Assembly (NCBI GenBank): GCA_021816425.1
Contig: JAKAXT010000010.1
Coordinates: 1 to 35,235, forward strand
Origin: Pseudomonadota bacterium
Lineage (GTDB): Bacteria > Pseudomonadota > Gammaproteobacteria > Acidiferrobacterales > Acidiferrobacteraceae
Direction: 5' to 3'
DNA length: 35,235 bases
Notes under the pieces: generated by a model
Database searches by the model: none
What the model saw: the letters and a program-made list of their open reading frames with translations, nothing else
Told to the model about the DNA's origin: nothing
Program-made: the position numbers and the translations under genes
Shown: positions 30,640 through 35,235 of the stretch, piece after piece
Numbering within the stretch: position 1 is the stretch's first letter
How the letters are laid out: every line of letters starts with the position of its first letter

Positions 30640-31526
30640 CCCGACGCCTCGCCGTTCAGCCGCGCAAGCAACCCCTGCCCCAACATATTCATCGCCAGGA
30701 TCGCAAGGAAGATGGCCAGTCCCGGGAACACGATGAGCCACCACGAGCCTATGACGGCCAGGCCCGCGCCGGTATTCAGGAGGCCGCCCCAGGAGGCGTG
30801 CGGAGGCTGGATGCCGAGCCCGAGGAAGCTCAGGCCCGAGAGGCCCAGAATCATGTCGGCCATGAGGAAGGTCGCATTGACGATCACGAGCGGGAGCATG
30901 GCGCGCAGGATATGTGTCCGCGCGATATAGAAACCACCCGCGCCGAACTGGCGGGCGGCGCGCACATAATCGCGTTCGCGCGCCGCGAGCGTCTCGTTGC
31001 GGGCGAGCCGCGCGATGCCGGGCCAGGACACGAGCCCGAGAAGCGTGGCAAGTCCGGTCTCGCCCAAGGGTACGATGGCCGCGAAGAAGATCATCAAGAT
31101 GAGCGTCGGAATGGCGAGCAGGGCGTCGAGCAGGCGCATGAGCGCGCGATCGATCCACGCGGGCCCGAGGCCTGCCAGTATCCCGTAGGCGAGACCGGCA
31201 AAAAGCCCGATGGCCGATGCCCCGAAGGCGACGGCGAGCGTGGTCTGGCCGCCGCGCATGAGGCGCGCCAGGGTATCGCGCCCGAGGGCGTCGGTTCCGA
31301 GAAGGAAGCGTGCGTCGGGGGCGGCAAGGATGTGACGCGCATGGATCGCGAGCGCATCGTGGGCATAGAAGGCGGGCCCGGCCCATGAAAAGAAGGCGAG
31401 CGCCAGCATGAGTGCGGCACCCAGGTATTCCGCGGACGCCGCCCGGACCATGCGCCGCCATGACCACCCCATGACGGAAGCGCAGGCCCTTTCCCTCGTA
31501 TCCGCGGAGAAGTTACCCTCAGTCAT
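30636..31526 (-). CDS. Peptide-type ABC transporter permease (OppC/DppC type)
   Basis: FLLGTDALGRDTLARLMRGGQTTLAVAF and multiple TM segments; ATGA overlap with the downstream ATPase gene. Confidence 0.92.
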   Translation of the reverse strand: MTEGNFSADTRERACASVMGWSWRRMVRAASAEYLGAALMLALAFFSWAGPAFYAHDALAIHARHILAAPDARFLLGTDALGRDTLARLMRGGQTTLAVAFGASAIGLFAGLAYGILAGLGPAWIDRALMRLLDALLAIPTLILMIFFAAIVPLGETGLATLLGLVSWPGIARLARNETLAARERDYVRAARQFGAGGFYIARTHILRAMLPLVIVNATFLMADMILGLSGLSFLGLGIQPPHASWGGLLNTGAGLAVIGSWWLIVFPGLAIFLAILAMNMLGQGLLARLNGEASG

Positions 31527-32490
31527 AGCGCACCCGTACGTCGAGCAGGGTGTTCAGGAGGTCTGCGGCCAGGTTGCCGAGCACGGTGAGGATCCCGATC
31601 AGAAGCACGATCGCCGTCAGCGTCGGGTAGTCCTGTTCCAGCGCCGAGCGCCACAAGAGCCAGCCAAGCCCCGGGTAGTTGAATACGCTCTCGGTCAACA
31701 CCCCGCCCACGAAGATCTGCGGGACCATCATGCCGATCAAAGTTGCAAGCGGCCGCGCGGCGTTGCGCAGGACGTGCCCGAAGGCGATGCGCGCAGGCCC
31801 CAGTCCGCGTGCGGCCGCGGCGCGCACATAGTCCTGCCGGTATTCGTCGCGCACCTGGTGGCCAAAGTAGCGCGAAAGCCCCGCTGCGAGCGGCAGCGTG
31901 AGCGTCGCAGCCGGCAGAACGAGATGCCGCCACAGCGTCCCGCCAGGCGCGGTCGCCGCCGCGCCGCCGATGCCGCCTGGGGGCAGCCATGCAAGATCGG
32001 CCGCGAACACCAGGATCAGGACCGTGCCCACGAAAAACGTGGGGAGCGAGTAGCCGACGATCTGCCACGCGCCGATCAGACGTTCCGGCAGGCGGCGGGC
32101 GTAAGCCCCCTGCGCAAGCCCGAGGGTCACGGCGAGCCCGATGGCGGCCACCGCGACCACCGCGTCCAGGAGCAGGGTATTGTGGAGGTAGGAGCCGATC
32201 AGGCGCACCACGGGCGCATGTTGCGTATACGAGTAGCCGAGATTGCCGTGTGCGAGATGCATCCACCAGGTGAGGTACTGCTGCCAGACCGGGTGGTCGA
32301 GCCCCATCTGCCGGTCCAAGGCGGCCACTGCGTTCGGCGACGCATGGACCCCGAGAATGCTGTAGGCGGGCCCCCCGGGTGTCGCGTAGATCATGAAGAA
32401 CACGAGGGTGACGAGCAGCGCAACCGACAAAACCGAACCGCCGAGCCTACGCAAAACCGCGACGATCACGAGGGATCCCCCCTTGCGCAT
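31519..32490 (-). CDS. Peptide-type ABC transporter permease (OppB/DppB type)
   Basis: LRRLGGSVLSVALLVTLVFFMIYATPGGPA, YVRAAAARGLGPARIAFGHVLRNAARPL, VLTESVFNYPGLGWLL. Confidence 0.92.
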   Translation of the reverse strand: MRKGGSLVIVAVLRRLGGSVLSVALLVTLVFFMIYATPGGPAYSILGVHASPNAVAALDRQMGLDHPVWQQYLTWWMHLAHGNLGYSYTQHAPVVRLIGSYLHNTLLLDAVVAVAAIGLAVTLGLAQGAYARRLPERLIGAWQIVGYSLPTFFVGTVLILVFAADLAWLPPGGIGGAAATAPGGTLWRHLVLPAATLTLPLAAGLSRYFGHQVRDEYRQDYVRAAAARGLGPARIAFGHVLRNAARPLATLIGMMVPQIFVGGVLTESVFNYPGLGWLLWRSALEQDYPTLTAIVLLIGILTVLGNLAADLLNTLLDVRVRYD

Positions 32491-32521
32491 CGCGGTCTTC
32501 GCGGGCCCGGTGCGCTCATGG

Positions 32522-34192
32522 TCACCGCTGGCCCCTCGCAATCCAGAGGTACTGGGGGTTGAAGCCGCCGAGAGGCGAATAGGCCCGACGCAGCCCGCGT
32601 ATGTCGCCCCGGGCCTCTATGACGTGCCGCTGGCCGGGAAGGACCACCACCGGCTGCTCCTTTATGAAATAATCCTCATACCGGAAGATCGCATCCTTAC
32701 CGGGCGCCGACGGAACCGCATCGAGAAGCGCATCCATGTGCTTGTCGCAGTAGTGGTAGAAATTATTGGCCCCGCCGCACCCGAAGATGTTGCGTGCGCT
32801 CGGATATGCGCTCAGCCCCCAGGCGAGGTAAAGCGCGTCCCATTTCGCGGCGTCCGGCCCCTGGGTCATGGCCACGATCTCGTTGAACGGCTTTTCGCGA
32901 AGACGCATGTCGATGCCGACTTGAGCCAGCATCTCCTTGATGATGGTGGGCCCCCGGACCTGCCCTGGCGGCACGAGTGCCGTAAACATCAATCGTCGCC
33001 CCTTCCTTTGACGCACCCCGTTACGGCCAAGCCGCCACCCCGCCTCGCGCAGAAGCCTGCGCGAAAGACGCGGATCATAAGCCCCGGTACGTTCGAGCCT
33101 ACGCGCAAGCGGCGAGAGGTAGGTGGCCGGACTTGGCGGTATTGGGCCGTAATCGCGCACCCCTTGACCATAATATTGTACGCGAATCAAGAGACTTTGG
33201 TGGATCGCGTGCATCATGGCGGCGCGCACGCGCGCATCACGCAAAAAGGCGACCCGGGGGTTGGCGTAATCGAAACCAAGGTAGTTGAAGCCCCACACGG
33301 GCCCGACCACGCGTTGCCGGAACCCGCGCAGCTTCCCGCGCCCCGGAAAAAGTTCGTGGGGCAGGTCGGCGATCTGAATCTTGCCGGTCTTGAGGCCGAA
33401 GAAGATCGACTCGGGATCGTGCAGGAAGCGCAGCACGAGCCTATGGAGGTAGGGCCTGTCAGGCCCGGTAAAGCGGCGATTGGGGCCAAAGGCGACGTAC
33501 CGGCCGAATGCGAAGGCAACGAGCCGGAACGGTCCGTCGACGATCCGAAAAAATCGCAAGTCGGCGAGGTGGGCATAGAGGCTCGTGACGGAAAACCCCT
33601 TCCATGCGGCGGCCGGCAGGGGCGTCAACAAGGTCAGCCCATTTAGAATGAACCAGCGCGGATTCACGGCCTTTTTCAAGGTTATGCGCAAACGATAGGG
33701 TCCGAGAACGCGGAATGAGGCGACGTCCGTCGGGATGCCGCCCACCCCGTAGTTCGCGAACCGCGGACCCAGGCGCCGAATCATGCGGTAGGTGTAGGCG
33801 ACGTCCGCCGCGGTGACGGGCGCCCCGTCGGACCATCGCCAGCGACGCCCCAAGGTCAGCGTATACGTTCGGTGGTGGGGGCCCGTGACGATTCGTCGAG
33901 CAATACTCAAACGTCTAGAGATATGGAATCGACGCGTCACCCATACGAGCGGCTGATAGAGAAGCCCCGCCGCCTGCTGATCGAAGGCCGAAGAGATCAA
34001 AAGCGGGTTGAAGCCGTTCACGGCCGCCGGCGGGCCGAGGCCTACCCCGGGCACGGTGACGATCGTTCCGCCAGGTCTGGGATGGATGCCCCGCGTGCGC
34101 ATCACGCCCCACGTGGCGCCGGTGAACAGGCACAGTGCCGTATACAGCCCGACCTGGGCGATGCGCCCCATTCTTCCCTGTCGCCGCGGCAT
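32522..34192 (-). CDS. Extracellular solute-binding protein family 5 (peptide ABC transporter)
   Basis: RWRWSDGAPVTAADVAYTYRMI, DYANPRVAFLRDARVRAAMMHAI; Arg-rich; N-terminal hydrophobic segment. Confidence 0.87.
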   Translation of the reverse strand: MPRRQGRMGRIAQVGLYTALCLFTGATWGVMRTRGIHPRPGGTIVTVPGVGLGPPAAVNGFNPLLISSAFDQQAAGLLYQPLVWVTRRFHISRRLSIARRIVTGPHHRTYTLTLGRRWRWSDGAPVTAADVAYTYRMIRRLGPRFANYGVGGIPTDVASFRVLGPYRLRITLKKAVNPRWFILNGLTLLTPLPAAAWKGFSVTSLYAHLADLRFFRIVDGPFRLVAFAFGRYVAFGPNRRFTGPDRPYLHRLVLRFLHDPESIFFGLKTGKIQIADLPHELFPGRGKLRGFRQRVVGPVWGFNYLGFDYANPRVAFLRDARVRAAMMHAIHQSLLIRVQYYGQGVRDYGPIPPSPATYLSPLARRLERTGAYDPRLSRRLLREAGWRLGRNGVRQRKGRRLMFTALVPPGQVRGPTIIKEMLAQVGIDMRLREKPFNEIVAMTQGPDAAKWDALYLAWGLSAYPSARNIFGCGGANNFYHYCDKHMDALLDAVPSAPGKDAIFRYEDYFIKEQPVVVLPGQRHVIEARGDIRGLRRAYSPLGGFNPQYLWIARGQR

Positions 34193-34663
34193 TCCCTATA
34201 CCCGTCCTGAATCCTCGAATCATGATGCCAAAGACGCGCGTCCGATGCGAGAAGGAGATGGCCTGTCCGAGACCGGCCGGGGAGGACCGCACCGTATGCG
34301 GAGGGGGCGAGACCTGGCGCGTGGACCACGTTGCAGGCGCGAGCCACCCTCCGGGCGGCTTGGGGCGGGGTGACGCAAGGCGCGTGCGCGTCACGCGCGA
34401 CGGGTGTCGTTTTGATACCGGGCGGGTGGCCTTGGCGGCTCGTTCCCGGGCCGCGCGCCGCCAATCCGGTGGCCACCGCCATAACGCGCGCTTATGGGTC
34501 CCGGTTTTGAAAATTCGCCGATAGGTTCTCGTGTTTCCGTGTCGCGGGCTTTGGGGCGCGATGGCCCGTGTGGCGTTAAGCCCATGTTTCCTTAAATCTA
34601 TTGAAGGGCCAAAGCTTTTCTATGATCGCCGTTTTTCCTGGGTCCGAGCGTCCGGCTGAGGGC

Positions 34664-34692
34664 GGGAATGGGCCCGGTGGGTTGGGGGCGGG
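34664..34692 (+). other. G-quadruplex-compatible motif
   Basis: GGG-AAT-GGG-CCCGGT-GGG-TT-GGGGG-C-GGG. Confidence 0.5.
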
Positions 34693-34704
34693 CCCATCGG
34701 GGTC

Positions 34705-34737
34705 TTGACATAGCATTCTTTTATGAGTCATAACTCA
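34705..34737 (+). promoter_or_regulatory. Candidate promoter/operator: TTGACA and two interlocked palindromes
   Basis: TTGACA 34705-34710; TTATGAGTCATAA 34721-34733; TGAGT-CATA-ACTCA 34724-34737; possible -10 CATAAC 34729-34734. Confidence 0.55.
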
Positions 34738-34765
34738 CCATTAGGCGCTTTGATAGGCCTCATAA

Positions 34766-34790
34766 ATATGCATTATGCACTTATGCATAT
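34766..34790. promoter_or_regulatory. Inverted repeat ATATGCAT-N9-ATGCATAT with three ATGCA copies
   Basis: Arms 34766-34773 and 34783-34790; ATGCA at 34768, 34775 and 34783. Confidence 0.55.
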
Positions 34791-34818
34791 AAGAATTTAT
34801 TTATAAGGCAACGGCGCA

Positions 34819-34944
34819 CGGCCACGGGGGCCGGCGACGGTTTCACGAAGGCAGGACGGAGATTTCTGGAAATGGCGATTGCCCGACGCGGGCGGGGCGC
34901 AAAGGCCCAGGCCCCGTCGGGCCGTTCCGCTAAGACCGGTCTTA
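34819..34944 (+). other. GC-rich structured leader candidate
   Basis: Hairpins CGGCC-ACGGG-GGCCG, GCCCG-ACG-CGGGC, GGCCC-CGTC-GGGCC, then perfect palindrome TAAGACCGGTCTTA, all before the ATG at 34991. Confidence 0.45.
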
Positions 34945-34990
34945 TCTCGTGTCTGCAAGGATCACTGTGTTCGAGGAGGGGTCGGTACGC

Positions 34991-35235
34991 ATGAGATGGG
35001 CATCTAAGGCGTTCGGAGTGGGTTTGGGGCTACTTGCGGTCACGGCTGTCGCCTATGCCGCGAACCCGGCCAAGACGCAGCCAGACCATAAGTCCGGGGT
35101 GGTGCGCAAGGCCGCCGTGACGAAATCCAAGGCCGGCAAGGCCGCCCCCAAGGCCAAGGCCGTCAAGGCCAAGGCCCCGGTCCTGACCGGGCGGCGGCCG
35201 CCGCTCGTGGCCGTGGGCATGAAGGCCCCGGCGCT
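34991..35235 (+). CDS. Secreted Lys/Ala-rich protein, truncated by window end
   Basis: MRWASKAFGVGLGLLAVTAVAYAANPAKTQPDHKSGVVRKAAVTKSKAGKAAPKAKAVKAKAPVLTGRRPP...; signal peptide; GAGGAGG upstream; open to the window edge. Confidence 0.75.
   Translation, partial: MRWASKAFGVGLGLLAVTAVAYAANPAKTQPDHKSGVVRKAAVTKSKAGKAAPKAKAVKAKAPVLTGRRPPLVAVGMKAPA

Noticed and set aside
30640-31467. N-terminal part of the 602-aa ORF ending in the OppD-type ATPase
   Set aside because: Out-of-frame overlap with the permease gene; the ATPase starts at ATG 30639 with an ATGA junction.
34193-34600. Short ORFs on both strands in the gap upstream of the binding-protein gene
   Set aside because: Composition is Arg/Gly/Pro-rich and no frame shows motifs or a convincing ribosome-binding site.

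Overview
GC-rich bacterial chromosomal segment, most likely from a gammaproteobacterium. Most of it is a housekeeping cluster: slt, an NDUFA9-like epimerase, cca, midA-like, pteridine reductase, folB, plsY, tsaD, rpsU, yqeY, dnaG, rpoD and a CAU-anticodon tRNA. Other genes present: 3' part of gcvPB, a PfkB kinase, a membrane-anchored coiled-coil protein of unknown function, a rhodanese, a YyaL-type DUF255 protein, an RlmI-like methyltransferase, two small outer-membrane beta-barrels, a GabD-like dehydrogenase, an RRM protein, a lipoprotein aminopeptidase, the cbbQ-cbbO pair (RuBisCO activase type) with no RuBisCO genes in the window, and a five-gene peptide-type ABC transporter operon. No complete mobile element, CRISPR array or rRNA was seen; one solitary IS200/IS605-type end hairpin lies before the rhodanese gene. 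The best candidate for something undescribed is the right edge (about 34.66-35.235 kb). There a G-run block, interlocked palindromes in an AT-rich island, a GC-rich leader with several perfect hairpins and a perfect 14-bp palindrome all precede a truncated gene for a secreted Lys/Ala-rich protein. Other notable points: start codons of cca and the aminopeptidase abut with no gap, RRM and aminopeptidase genes overlap tail-to-tail by 135 bp, a 19-bp perfect palindrome precedes the PfkB gene, and the tRNA after rpoD carries tRNA-Ile2 (lysidine) features. All family calls are by motif recognition; no searches were run.
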